DNA of 64,000 nucleotides from AP-15 sp963716115 (lineage in GTDB: Bacteria > Pseudomonadota > Alphaproteobacteria > ATCC43930 > CGMCC-115725). Every line of letters starts with the position of its first letter. Within the stretch, counting starts at the first letter, position 1. Shown here in pieces: positions 44,442 to 52,638 of the stretch. The stretch is from positions 1 to 64,000 of the forward strand of contig CAVQSZ010000009.1 in assembly GCA_963716115.1 (NCBI GenBank). The letters run 5' to 3'. The notes beneath the pieces are model-generated. The model worked only from the letters and a program-made list of their open reading frames with translations. It did no database searches and was not told the origin of the DNA. A program made the translations under genes and the position numbers.

Positions 44442-46229
44442 ATGTTTTGGGTCGTCGTAGCGGTTTTGTACTTCGTCCTGGCGGCGGTGGCGCCGAGCAT
44501 TCTCGGCCTGTTCGTCAACCGGGCGCGGCCGGATTTCGGCGCGTTGTCGCTGTCGCTGCGGATCGTGTTCGTCGCGGTCGGGCTGATCTGCCTGGCGGCG
44601 ACCTCCTACGTCCATGTCGAATCGGACGAGATCGCCGTCCTCAACAAGATCTACGGCACCGCCTCGCTGCCCGGCGAGCACATCATCGCGACCAACGGCG
44701 AGAAGGGGCCGCAGGCCGAGATCCTGGCGCCGGGCTGGCACCCGTGGTTCCTCGTCAACGTGATCTATCAGGTCGAGAACAAAAAGGTGGTGTCGATCCC
44801 GTCGGGCAAATACGGGTTCCTGAGCGCCAAGGACGGGGCGCCGTTGCGGCCCGACCAGTTTCTCGCCGACGCCTTTCCCGTCGCGCACGAGCTCGACATG
44901 CTCGACGCCCAATATTTCCTGACCCATGGCGGCCAGCGCGGGCCGCAGACGTCGATCCTGACCCCCGGCAACTACCGGCTCAACACCTACCTCTGGGACG
45001 TCACGGTCTACAACGCCGTCGACATCGCCGAGGGCTTTGTCGGGGTCGTCAAATCGAATGTCGTCGGGGCGGTGCGTTTCGGCAATCTTTCCGCCGACAA
45101 GCCGGAAACCTGCGAGCAGAAGACCGTCTCGACCAATTCGAGCGGACAGGCTGTGGCCGGGGAGCAACGGCAGCCGGACGAGGGCAAATTGACCGCGATC
45201 CTGGTTCCGGTCGGCTGCATCGGCATTTGGGAAAGGGCGCTGCAGCCCGGCCGCTACTACGTCAACGAGGCGGCTTACAAGATTACGATGATGAGCACCC
45301 GGGTGCAGACCTGGGAGTTCAAGGGCGGCTACAAGCGGCGCTCGATCGACCTGAGCCTCGACCAGGCCGGCAATCTGACCCAAACCCAGCGCTCGCAGGA
45401 CGTTCCGGTGCCGCAGGGCGCGGCCGACCCGGCGATCACGCCGTTCGTCGAGGGCTGGCAGGTGCCGCTCGAGCTGCGGGTGCTGGCCCAGGTGACCCCC
45501 GACAACGCCCCCTTTGTCGTCGCCTCGGTCGGCGGCCTGCCGGAGATCGAGAACAACATCATGGTTCCGACGATCCGCTCGATCGTGCGCAACGTCGTCG
45601 GCGCGCAGGGACGGCACGTTCTCGACCTCGCCGACAACCGGGCCGAGGTCGAGCACGCGGTGCAGGACGCGATCCGCCCCGAGGGGCTGCGCGCCGGCAT
45701 CGTCATCAAGGAGGTCAAGTTCGGCGACCCGGCGCTGCCGCCCGAGCTGTTGATCTCGCGGCTGCGCCAGCAATTGGCCGACCAGCTTCAGGTCACCTAC
45801 CAGCAGGAGCAGAAGGCGCAGACCCAACGGATCGAGACCGAAAAGGCGCGCGCCACCGCCGAGCAGCAGCACCAGCTGGTCGAGGCGCTGATCGGCGTGC
45901 AGGTCGCAGAGCAGAACAAAAACGCGGCCAAATTGCGCGGCGAGGGGCAGAAGCTCGAGCTCGAGGAGATCGCTCAGGGGCAAAAGGCCCAGGCCGACGT
46001 GCTCGGCCAGGACCGGGTGCTGACCATCAACCTGGTGCAGCAATTTCTCAAGACGGTTCAGGAGAAGCCGGAGATCGTCTCGCTGATCGGCCGGCTGGTG
46101 CCGCAGACCGTGGTCTCGACCGGCGGCCAGGGGGCGGGCATCGACAGCGCGGCGGCGATCTTCGGCGCGCTCTTAAGCAATGGCGGCGCCGCCGCGCCGG
46201 CCTTGTCCGGCCCCTCGACCAAGAAGTGA
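44442..46229 (+). CDS. SPFH/Band 7 domain membrane protein (flotillin-like)
   Basis: A 595-residue membrane scaffold-type protein. Two N-terminal hydrophobic helices (FWVVVAVLYFVLAAVAPSIL and LRIVFVAVGLICLAATSY) are followed by an SPFH-like domain (VESDEIAVLNKIYG, ILAPGWHPWFLVNVIYQV). A long helical, Glu/Gln-rich coiled coil runs through ~450-540 (QKAQTQRIETEKARATAEQQ). Such proteins assemble membrane microdomains or protease complexes. The ATG at 44442 has TGGAGG upstream. A GST-family gene follows 23 bases later. The specific role is unknown. Confidence 0.87.
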   Translation: MFWVVVAVLYFVLAAVAPSILGLFVNRARPDFGALSLSLRIVFVAVGLICLAATSYVHVESDEIAVLNKIYGTASLPGEHIIATNGEKGPQAEILAPGWHPWFLVNVIYQVENKKVVSIPSGKYGFLSAKDGAPLRPDQFLADAFPVAHELDMLDAQYFLTHGGQRGPQTSILTPGNYRLNTYLWDVTVYNAVDIAEGFVGVVKSNVVGAVRFGNLSADKPETCEQKTVSTNSSGQAVAGEQRQPDEGKLTAILVPVGCIGIWERALQPGRYYVNEAAYKITMMSTRVQTWEFKGGYKRRSIDLSLDQAGNLTQTQRSQDVPVPQGAADPAITPFVEGWQVPLELRVLAQVTPDNAPFVVASVGGLPEIENNIMVPTIRSIVRNVVGAQGRHVLDLADNRAEVEHAVQDAIRPEGLRAGIVIKEVKFGDPALPPELLISRLRQQLADQLQVTYQQEQKAQTQRIETEKARATAEQQHQLVEALIGVQVAEQNKNAAKLRGEGQKLELEEIAQGQKAQADVLGQDRVLTINLVQQFLKTVQEKPEIVSLIGRLVPQTVVSTGGQGAGIDSAAAIFGALLSNGGAAAPALSGPSTKK

Positions 46230-46252
46230 TCCGATCCCTGCAAGAGGACAAC

Positions 46253-46892
46253 ATGGCCCATCCGATCGTCTACGGCCCGGCCGGCAGCACCTATGTCTGG
46301 AGCGCCCGCCTGGCGCTCGCCGAAAAGGGCGTGACCCACGAGCTCGTCGAGGTCGGGTTCGGCGCCCACCGCGAGGAGCCGCACCTGTCGCGTCACCCGT
46401 TCGCCAAGGTCCCGGCTTTCGAGCATGACGGCTTCGCGCTTTACGAGACGCAGGCGATTATGCGCTACGTCGACGAGCGGTTCGCCGGCGCGCCGTTGCA
46501 GCCCGAGGACGTGCACGAATGGTCCCGAATGAACCAGATCATCGGCATCGTCGACGCCTACGCCTGGCCGAGCATCGCCGGCGCGATCCTCTTTAACCGC
46601 ATGCTCGTGCCGCGGGTCCTCGGCGGCTCGCCGGACGAGGCGGCGATCGCCGCGGCGCTGCCGCGCGCCCGGCTCTGCCTGTCCGAGATCGACCGGCTGA
46701 TGGCGGATCAGTCGCTTTCTCGCCGGCCCCCATCTGAGCCTCGCCGATTTGATGGTGGTCCCGCTGCTCCATTACTTCAGCAATGTGCCGGACGGTCGCG
46801 AGCCGATGGCCGGGCGCCCGAAATTGCAGAATTGGCTGCGCCAGATGGAAACCCGCCAAAGCTTTCAGGTGACCAAGCCCAACTGGGGCTGA
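46253..46892 (+). CDS. Glutathione S-transferase family protein, frameshifted
   Basis: A ~212-residue GST-fold protein. The thioredoxin-like N-terminal domain is clear (IVYGPAGSTYVWSARLALAE, PFAKVPAFEHDGFALYETQA). The C-terminal helical domain is split by a frameshift near 46713: before it the frame reads CLSEIDRLMADQS, after it FLAGPHLSLADLMVVPLLHY and NWLRQMETRQSF, ending KPNWG at 46892. Removing one C restores a normal-length protein. ATG at 46253 with AGAGGA upstream. It follows the SPFH gene on the same strand. Confidence 0.85.
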
Positions 46893-47007
46893 CGCAAGAT
46901 ATCGTCTTTCCCACGAAACCACAGGGCTGTCCGGGGAGATTCTCCTTACACGCCAGGCGGGTTCCTACGGGGTATAGTCCGGCGCCCTAAGCAAAGACGT
47001 GGATGCG

Positions 47008-47029
47008 CGGATCAAGTCCGCGCAAGACG
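47008..47029. repeat. Small REP-type hairpin
   Basis: GCGCGGA-TCAAG-TCCGCGC forms a 7-bp stem with a five-base loop, in an otherwise gene-free 272-base gap between convergent genes (46893-47164). The same GGATCAAGTCC core occurs in the hairpin at 25721-25741. The gap also has an A+T-rich part (47035-47085) with no recognised site. Confidence 0.6.
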
Positions 47030-47164
47030 ACGTTATATTGATACCTATCAAAATCAACATGCGTATATTTCATCGACAATTTTGTCCTGAGCGCCCTGCG
47101 CGAAAGCCGGAACCGGTCCTCGCGGATATACGTTTTATTTCGAATCCAATCTCGAGAGGCCGGA

Positions 47165-47965
47165 TCAATCGAGAAAATCCAAAACCGCGGCGCAGAACGC
47201 GACCGGGTTTTGCTCGATCATCATGTGCGACGCGTTCGGGATGGTCGCCACGCGGACGCCCGGGATGTGCGCGGCCAGCGCCTCGAAGATGAGCCGCAGC
47301 GGCCCCTGCGTCTGCGCACCGCCGATCAGCAGCGTCGGCGCCGCGATCGATCGCGCGTCGGCAGGGGTATAGGGCCGGCGATTTTCGCCGATCTGGCCGA
47401 GCAGGGTCGCTGCGTTGTCGCGCAGCTGCTGCTTCAAGGCTTCCGGGAGCCGCGCCCAGCCGCCGGTCCCGTCGACCACCTCCCAGAAGGCGGCGAGCCC
47501 GGCGTCGACATCTCCGGCCGCCACCTTTTCCATCGCGGCGGCGACAAAGCCGTGCAATGCGGGAAACGAGCGCGCCTGCGGGAACGAAGCGTCGAGCTCG
47601 CCGCCGGGCTCGGCAAGGATCAGCCGGCGCACCAAATCCGGGCGCTGCTGGGCAACGCGAAAGGCGACATGGCCGCCGCGGGAATGACCGAGGAGATCCA
47701 CCGGGCCGCTCCCCAGCTGCTCGATAAAGGCGATCACGTCGGCGACATGCCGGGGCATCGTAAAGTCGCCGCCGGACCCGTCCCAATGCTCGGGGAAGAA
47801 ATGCCGCAGGCTCGGCGCGACCACGCGGCAGCGTCGCGACAACGGCCCGAGCACCGGCGACCAGATGCGAAAGTCGCACAGCGAGCCATGCACACAGAGC
47901 AACGGCGCGCCATCGCCGACCTCGATATAGGCCATGTCGTAGCCGTCGATGCGCAGATGCTGCAT
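47165..47965 (-). CDS. Alpha/beta hydrolase
   Basis: A 266-residue alpha/beta-fold hydrolase. The oxyanion-hole segment LLCVHGSLCDFRIW, the nucleophile elbow LLGHSRGGHVAFRVA (Ser), LLIGGAQTQGPLR for the acid and NASHMMIEQNPVAF with the catalytic His are in the right order. The ATG at 47965 is chosen because GGAGGAG lies just upstream; a longer frame starts at 47992. It is convergent with the GST gene. The substrate is unknown; the family includes esterases, C-C hydrolases and haloperoxidase-like enzymes. Confidence 0.87.
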   Translation of the reverse strand: MQHLRIDGYDMAYIEVGDGAPLLCVHGSLCDFRIWSPVLGPLSRRCRVVAPSLRHFFPEHWDGSGGDFTMPRHVADVIAFIEQLGSGPVDLLGHSRGGHVAFRVAQQRPDLVRRLILAEPGGELDASFPQARSFPALHGFVAAAMEKVAAGDVDAGLAAFWEVVDGTGGWARLPEALKQQLRDNAATLLGQIGENRRPYTPADARSIAAPTLLIGGAQTQGPLRLIFEALAAHIPGVRVATIPNASHMMIEQNPVAFCAAVLDFLD

Positions 47966-48258
47966 CTGCTCCTCCGCAAGCCGGCTTTCCAACGATCGGC
48001 CGCAGGCCCGGAACGTGATCCCGGAGGAATTGTCGATGCTCGGAGGAAAAAGGTCCAGCGGCTGACATCGCGGCGGCCGGGATTACGGCCACTCGCCGAG
48101 CCTCGGCCACGCTCTCGCTGGTCAGGTCGAGCGGCTGACCCGGCGCGGCCGGGGCGGCGCCGTCATTCCGATCGAACGGCTGCTTTTCCCGCTGCCGCTC
48201 CGGCCGGCTGACGCATATATTGGCCAAATCCCGGACAGCAATCGTGTTTGGAGTGGGT

Positions 48259-49194
48259 ATGGCGCTGCTCATCGTCAATCTCGACAAGCAAATCGGCGAC
48301 GCTCAGACATGGCGCGGCACAGTCGCGGCGCAGCTTCCCAATGTGGAGCTTCGCATTTGGCCGGACGCGGGAAAACTGGCGGATATCGAATATCTCGCCT
48401 TTATTCGTCCGGATTTCGATATTCTTCCGGAGCTGCCGAATTTGAAGGCCATGTTCAGCCGCTCGGCCGGCGTCGAGGCGTTCATCCACCACCCCAGGCT
48501 GCCCAAGGTCCCGCTCGGCAAGCTGGAGCCGGCAGGCGGCGATCCGATGATGACCGAATACGTCGTCATGCACGTCCTTCGCTTTCATCGCGACATGCCG
48601 GGTTATCAGGCGGCCCAGGCCAGCCGGGAGTGGCGCCGGACCAGGATCGTCCGGCCGGAGGAGCGGCGCGTCGGGTTTCTCGGCTACGGCATGATGGCGA
48701 CGGCGCCGGCGCTGGTGCTGAAGTCGCTCGGCTTCAAAGTCTCGGCCTGGGTTCGATCGCCGCGCGCGGCCGAGGAGGTCGCGATCTTTCACGGCCCGGA
48801 CCAGCTCGAGCGGTTTCTCGGCCAGACCGACATCGTCGTCTGCCTGTTGCCGCTGACCCGGGAAACCGAAGGCATCTTGTGCGCGCGCACCTTCGCCATG
48901 ATGCCGCGAGGGGCGATGGTGGTGAATGTCGGGCGCGGCCGGCATGTGGTCGAAGCCGATTTGCTGCGCGCGCTCGATTCGGGGCAGCTGGCCTACGCCG
49001 CGCTGGATGCGCTGTGGCCCGAGCCGCTGCCGCCGGAAAGCCCGCTCTGGCTGCACCCGAAGGTCACCCTTATGCCGCACGTCGCGCGGCGCCCGACTGT
49101 TCTGCAGCTGGTGGCGGAAATCGCCGCCAATATCCGCAGCGTCGAGGCGGGCGGGCGGCTGCTGCAGGAAATCGACCCGTCGTTGGAATACTGA
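48259..49194 (+). CDS. D-2-hydroxyacid dehydrogenase (GhrA-like)
   Basis: A 311-residue NAD(P)-dependent reductase resembling glyoxylate/hydroxypyruvate reductase A. Markers are FSRSAGVEAFIHHP, the nucleotide-binding region RVGFLGYGMMATAPALVLKS, DIVVCLLPLTRETEGIL, VVNVGRGRHVVEADLL with the catalytic Arg region and TLMPHVARRPT with the catalytic His. The usual GxGxxG is partly altered (GYGMMA). ATG at 48259. The CaiB-type CoA-transferase gene follows 103 bases downstream. Its link to the tetronate cluster at 56-60 kb through hydroxypyruvate-type intermediates is only speculative. Confidence 0.87.
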   Translation: MALLIVNLDKQIGDAQTWRGTVAAQLPNVELRIWPDAGKLADIEYLAFIRPDFDILPELPNLKAMFSRSAGVEAFIHHPRLPKVPLGKLEPAGGDPMMTEYVVMHVLRFHRDMPGYQAAQASREWRRTRIVRPEERRVGFLGYGMMATAPALVLKSLGFKVSAWVRSPRAAEEVAIFHGPDQLERFLGQTDIVVCLLPLTRETEGILCARTFAMMPRGAMVVNVGRGRHVVEADLLRALDSGQLAYAALDALWPEPLPPESPLWLHPKVTLMPHVARRPTVLQLVAEIAANIRSVEAGGRLLQEIDPSLEY

Positions 49195-49297
49195 GGTCCC
49201 GGTTTCGCCGGCGGCGGGCCCGCCCAGACGCGCCGGGCCTTCCCGAAGGGCGGTAGGACCGCCAAGATGCGCCGCGCGTCTTGAGAGGAGCCGCAGG

Positions 49298-50440
49298 ATG
49301 GGACCGCTCGCCGGGATCAAGGTTGTAGAGCTGGCCGGGATCGGGCCGGCGCCGATGTGCGCGATGCTGCTGGCCGACATGGGCGCCACCGTGCTGCGCA
49401 TCGAGCGGCCGGGGCCGAGCGACCTCGGGCTCGACCGTCCGTTGCGCTACGATTTGCTGCTGCGCGGCCGCCGGGCCGTCACCGTCGACCTCAAATCGGC
49501 GGAGGGCAAGGCGCTGGCGTTGCGCCTGGTCGAGCGCGCCGACGCGCTGATCGAAGGGTTTCGCCCCGGCGTGACCGAGCGGCTCGGCCTCGGCCCGCAG
49601 GACTGCCTCGCGCGCAATCCGCGCCTCGTCTACGGCCGGGTCACCGGCTGGGGCCAGGAGGGGCCGCTCGCCCAGGCGGCCGGGCACGACATCAACTACA
49701 TCTCGCTCGTCGGCGCGCTGCACGCCTTCGGCCGCCGCGGCGGGCCGCCGACCCCGCCGTTGAACCTGATCGGCGATTTCGGCGGCGGCGCGCTCTATCT
49801 CGCCTTTGGGCTCGTCTGCGGCATCCTCGAAGCGCGCCGCTCGGGTCACGGCCAGGTCGTCGACGCCGCGATGATCGACGGCGCCGCCTCGTTGCTGACG
49901 GCGTTCCACGGCATGGTCGCCTCCGGGCTCGCCACCCACGAGCGCGGCGCGAACCACCTCGACACCGGCTCGCATTTCTACAACGCCTATGAATGCGCCG
50001 ACGGGCGCTGGATCTCGGTGGCGCCGATCGAGGGCAGGTTCTACGCCGAATTGCTGCGCCGCCTCGACCTCGACCCGGCGACGATGCCGGCGCAGATGGA
50101 CCGCCGGCATTGGCCCGAGGCGCAGGCCCGGCTCGCCGATTTGTTCAAGACCCGCACGCGCGAGGAATGGCGCGCGCTTCTCGAAGGCACCGACGCCTGC
50201 TTCGCGCCGGTGCTGACGAGCGACGAGGCGCCCCTGCATCCGCACAACGTCGCGCGCGGGACCTATGTCGAGATCGACGGGATCACCCAGCCGGCCCCGG
50301 CCCCGCGCTTCAGCCGCACCCGGCCCGACCTGCCGATCCCGCCGCAGCCGGCCGGCCCCGAAGACGCCGAGGCGGCGCTGGCCCCTTGGCTCGCCCCGGC
50401 CGAGATCGCCGCCGTCAAGGCCGACGGCACGCTGCGATGA
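49298..50440 (+). CDS. CaiB/BaiF family CoA-transferase (alpha-methylacyl-CoA racemase-like)
   Basis: A 380-residue class III CoA-transferase or racemase. The N-terminal GIKVVELAGIGPAPMCAMLL, ADMGATVLRIERPG, PRLVYGRVTGWGQEGPL, AGHDINYISLVGALHA and DAAMIDGAASLLTAF match the alpha-methylacyl-CoA racemase branch, including the His-Asp type catalytic area. ATG at 49298 with GAGAGGAG upstream. Its 3' end overlaps the convergent DUF488 gene by 26 bases. Confidence 0.9.
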   Translation: MGPLAGIKVVELAGIGPAPMCAMLLADMGATVLRIERPGPSDLGLDRPLRYDLLLRGRRAVTVDLKSAEGKALALRLVERADALIEGFRPGVTERLGLGPQDCLARNPRLVYGRVTGWGQEGPLAQAAGHDINYISLVGALHAFGRRGGPPTPPLNLIGDFGGGALYLAFGLVCGILEARRSGHGQVVDAAMIDGAASLLTAFHGMVASGLATHERGANHLDTGSHFYNAYECADGRWISVAPIEGRFYAELLRRLDLDPATMPAQMDRRHWPEAQARLADLFKTRTREEWRALLEGTDACFAPVLTSDEAPLHPHNVARGTYVEIDGITQPAPAPRFSRTRPDLPIPPQPAGPEDAEAALAPWLAPAEIAAVKADGTLR

Positions 50441-50921
50441 CCGCGGCTCCCTCCGCCGGATCGGCGAAAGGGCCGCGGACCGACAGATGCCGGACCGCGA
50501 AACCGTGGCGCCGGGCGAGGATTTCGGCGATGCGGCGGCGGTGGCAGGCCTGCCAATCGGCCTCGTAGCAGAGGAGACAGCTTCGCGCCGCGGCGGCGAT
50601 CGCGGCGGCCTGCCCCAGGTCGAGCTCGGCTTCGGGGCGGGCGAGCTTTTCGTCGACGATGCCCCAGAACCGCTCCCACTCGCGCCGCCGGCCGGCGAGG
50701 CGGCCCTCGGGCGGGGTGCCGAGCGCGGCGAGATGGACATAGCGCATGCCGGCCTCCTCGACCGCGGCCGCCAGCTGCCGCTTCGAGAAACCGGGGCGCC
50801 GCGAGATCGGCCGGTCGCGCACGTCGAGCAACACCGCCACCCCGGCGGCGCCGAGGGTGGCGATCACATCGGCCGGCAGCGCCTTCTCGTAGCCGATCGT
50901 GAACAGGGTTTTGTCGGTCAT
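50415..50921 (-). CDS. DUF488 domain-containing protein
   Basis: A 168-residue DUF488 protein of unknown function. The start LFTIGYEKALPADVIATL, LLDVRDRPISRRPGFSK, the LGTPPEGR segment and the C-terminal LLCYEADWQACHRRRIAEIL (conserved Cys/Glu/His) define the family. ATG at 50921. The 3' ends of this gene and the CaiB-type gene overlap on opposite strands. The neighbours give no functional hint. Confidence 0.88.
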   Translation of the reverse strand: MTDKTLFTIGYEKALPADVIATLGAAGVAVLLDVRDRPISRRPGFSKRQLAAAVEEAGMRYVHLAALGTPPEGRLAGRRREWERFWGIVDEKLARPEAELDLGQAAAIAAAARSCLLCYEADWQACHRRRIAEILARRHGFAVRHLSVRGPFADPAEGAAVIAACRRP

Positions 50922-50966
50922 GGTCCTTTATGCGCGATCGTCGGCTCGACCGGCGATCCCGCGCCT

Positions 50967-52133
50967 TTACCCGACGCGGTAGCGCTCGACCGCGGCCGGG
51001 TCGAGCTCGATGCCGAGCCCCGGCCGCTGCGGCAGCCTGACCATGCCGTCGCCGTCGATGGCGAACGGCTCCTTCAGCAATTCGTCGCGCAGCCCGTTCG
51101 GGTTCTGGTCGAATTCGAGCGCCAGCGCGTTCGGGGTCGCGGCGGCGAAGTGCAGCGAGGCGGCGAGCAGGACGGCGCCCGCGAAGGCGTGCGGCGCCAC
51201 CATCAAATGATGCGCCTGGGCCAGTGCTGCGATCCGGCGGCATTCGGAAAAGCCGCCCGACCAGGCGAGGTCGGGCTGCACGATGTCGACCGCGCCCCGG
51301 GTGATCAGCTCGCGAAAGCCGTAGAGCCCGATCTCGGTCTCGTAGCCGGCGATCGGCGTCGAGAGCGCCGCGGCGACCCGGGCGCTGCCGTCGATGTCGT
51401 CGGTCGCGACCGGCTCCTCGAGCCAATAGAGCCTATAGGGCTCCAGCGCCCGGCCCATCTCGATCGCCATCGCCGGGCTCCAGGCGCAATTCACGTCGGC
51501 CATCAGCTTGGCCTTGGGCCCGAGCGCCCGGCGCACCGCGGCGACGCGGGCGATGTCCTCCTCCGGCTCGACCTCGCACATTTCCGAATGGGCGGCGAGG
51601 TGGCGCAGATGGGTCTGGGTCGACGGGTTGCGGCCGATCTTCATCTTCATGCCGTTGAAGCCGCGGGCGCGGTAGCCCTCGGCCTCGCCGGCGAGGTCGT
51701 CGACCGACTTCCCCTCCTGGTAGAAGCCGCCGCTGGCATAGGCCTCGACCCGGTCGCGGCAGGCGCCGAGGAGGCGATAGACCGGCATTCCCGCCGCCTT
51801 GCCGGCGATGTCCCACAGCGCGATGTCGATCCCGCTCAACGCGTTCATGACGATGCCGCGGCGGCCGAACTGGCGGGTGCGCGCGAACATCTTCTGCCAC
51901 AGCCCCTCGATCAGCAGCGGGTCCTGGCCGAGCAGCATCGGGCGCAGCTGCTTTTCGATCACGTCGCGGGTCGCGCCGCCGCCGACCCCGGCCTCGCCGA
52001 TCCCGGTGACGCCGCTATCGGTTTCGACCTCGACCAGCAGCGCGCCGCGCGCCGCCTGCATGCCGCCGGCGCTGCCATAGGGGGGCTCGCAGCGATAGGA
52101 GAGCGGTATCGCCCGGATGTCGACGATCTTCAT
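50967..52133 (-). CDS. Mandelate racemase/muconate lactonizing enzyme family protein
   Basis: A 388-residue enolase-superfamily enzyme, probably a sugar-acid dehydratase or cycloisomerase. The N-terminal lid region VDIRAIPLSYRCEPPYGSAG is followed by the barrel with the catalytic KxK (FNGMKMKIG near residue 163), metal ligands in LMADVNCAWS, YWLEEPVATDD and the Glu in AGYETEIG, then the general-base His area LMVAPHAFAGAV. ATG at 52133. It starts 4 bases after the stop of the RidA-family gene, indicating an operon. The substrate is unknown. Confidence 0.88.
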   Translation of the reverse strand: MKIVDIRAIPLSYRCEPPYGSAGGMQAARGALLVEVETDSGVTGIGEAGVGGGATRDVIEKQLRPMLLGQDPLLIEGLWQKMFARTRQFGRRGIVMNALSGIDIALWDIAGKAAGMPVYRLLGACRDRVEAYASGGFYQEGKSVDDLAGEAEGYRARGFNGMKMKIGRNPSTQTHLRHLAAHSEMCEVEPEEDIARVAAVRRALGPKAKLMADVNCAWSPAMAIEMGRALEPYRLYWLEEPVATDDIDGSARVAAALSTPIAGYETEIGLYGFRELITRGAVDIVQPDLAWSGGFSECRRIAALAQAHHLMVAPHAFAGAVLLAASLHFAAATPNALALEFDQNPNGLRDELLKEPFAIDGDGMVRLPQRPGLGIELDPAAVERYRVG

Positions 52134-52137
52134 GCGC

Positions 52138-52530
52138 TCAGCCCTCGCCGATGACGGCCGTCAGATCGCACTGGATCTGCATCGGCGGCGTCAAATCGCC
52201 CGAGGCGAGCGTGTGGCGCGCCGGCCGGGAATTGGGGTCGGGGAAGATTTCGACCCAATGCTTGTTGAGGATCGGGCGCAAGGCGCGGTCGGTGATCCAC
52301 ACATTCATCTTCACGATGTCGTCGGGTGAGCCGCCGGCCGCCTCGATGACGCGGCGCACATTCTGAAACATCAGCCGGCATTGCTCGTCGAGATCGGCCG
52401 GGACCTGGCCGGTCGCGGGGTCGGCGCCGGAGATCGCGCCGGAAACGACAAAGGGGCCGCGCCGGCTGGCGCTCGGGATCGGGTTGACGTGGCTCGCCCC
52501 CGACACATTGATGCTCCGCCGCTTCTCCAT
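52138..52530 (-). CDS. RidA family (YjgF/YER057c/UK114) protein
   Basis: A 130-residue enamine/imine deaminase-type protein that hydrolyses reactive 2-aminoacrylate-like intermediates. Motifs are SINVSGASHVNPIPSASR at the start, FVVSGAISGADPATGQVP, DIVKMNVWITDRAL and SRPARHTLASGDLTPPMQI with the conserved Arg. The ATG at 52530 has GGGAGG upstream (TTG at 52533 possible). It is paired with the enolase-superfamily gene. Confidence 0.9.
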   Translation of the reverse strand: MEKRRSINVSGASHVNPIPSASRRGPFVVSGAISGADPATGQVPADLDEQCRLMFQNVRRVIEAAGGSPDDIVKMNVWITDRALRPILNKHWVEIFPDPNSRPARHTLASGDLTPPMQIQCDLTAVIGEG

Positions 52531-52638
52531 CAATCGCCTCCCACTGCCGATGCGGCGACGACAAGCAATCGCGCCTCGGCCGCGTTATACCAGATCAGGC
52601 GTCGGTGGGGCGCAAACCGGCCGCGAGCCGCGGGCGGC

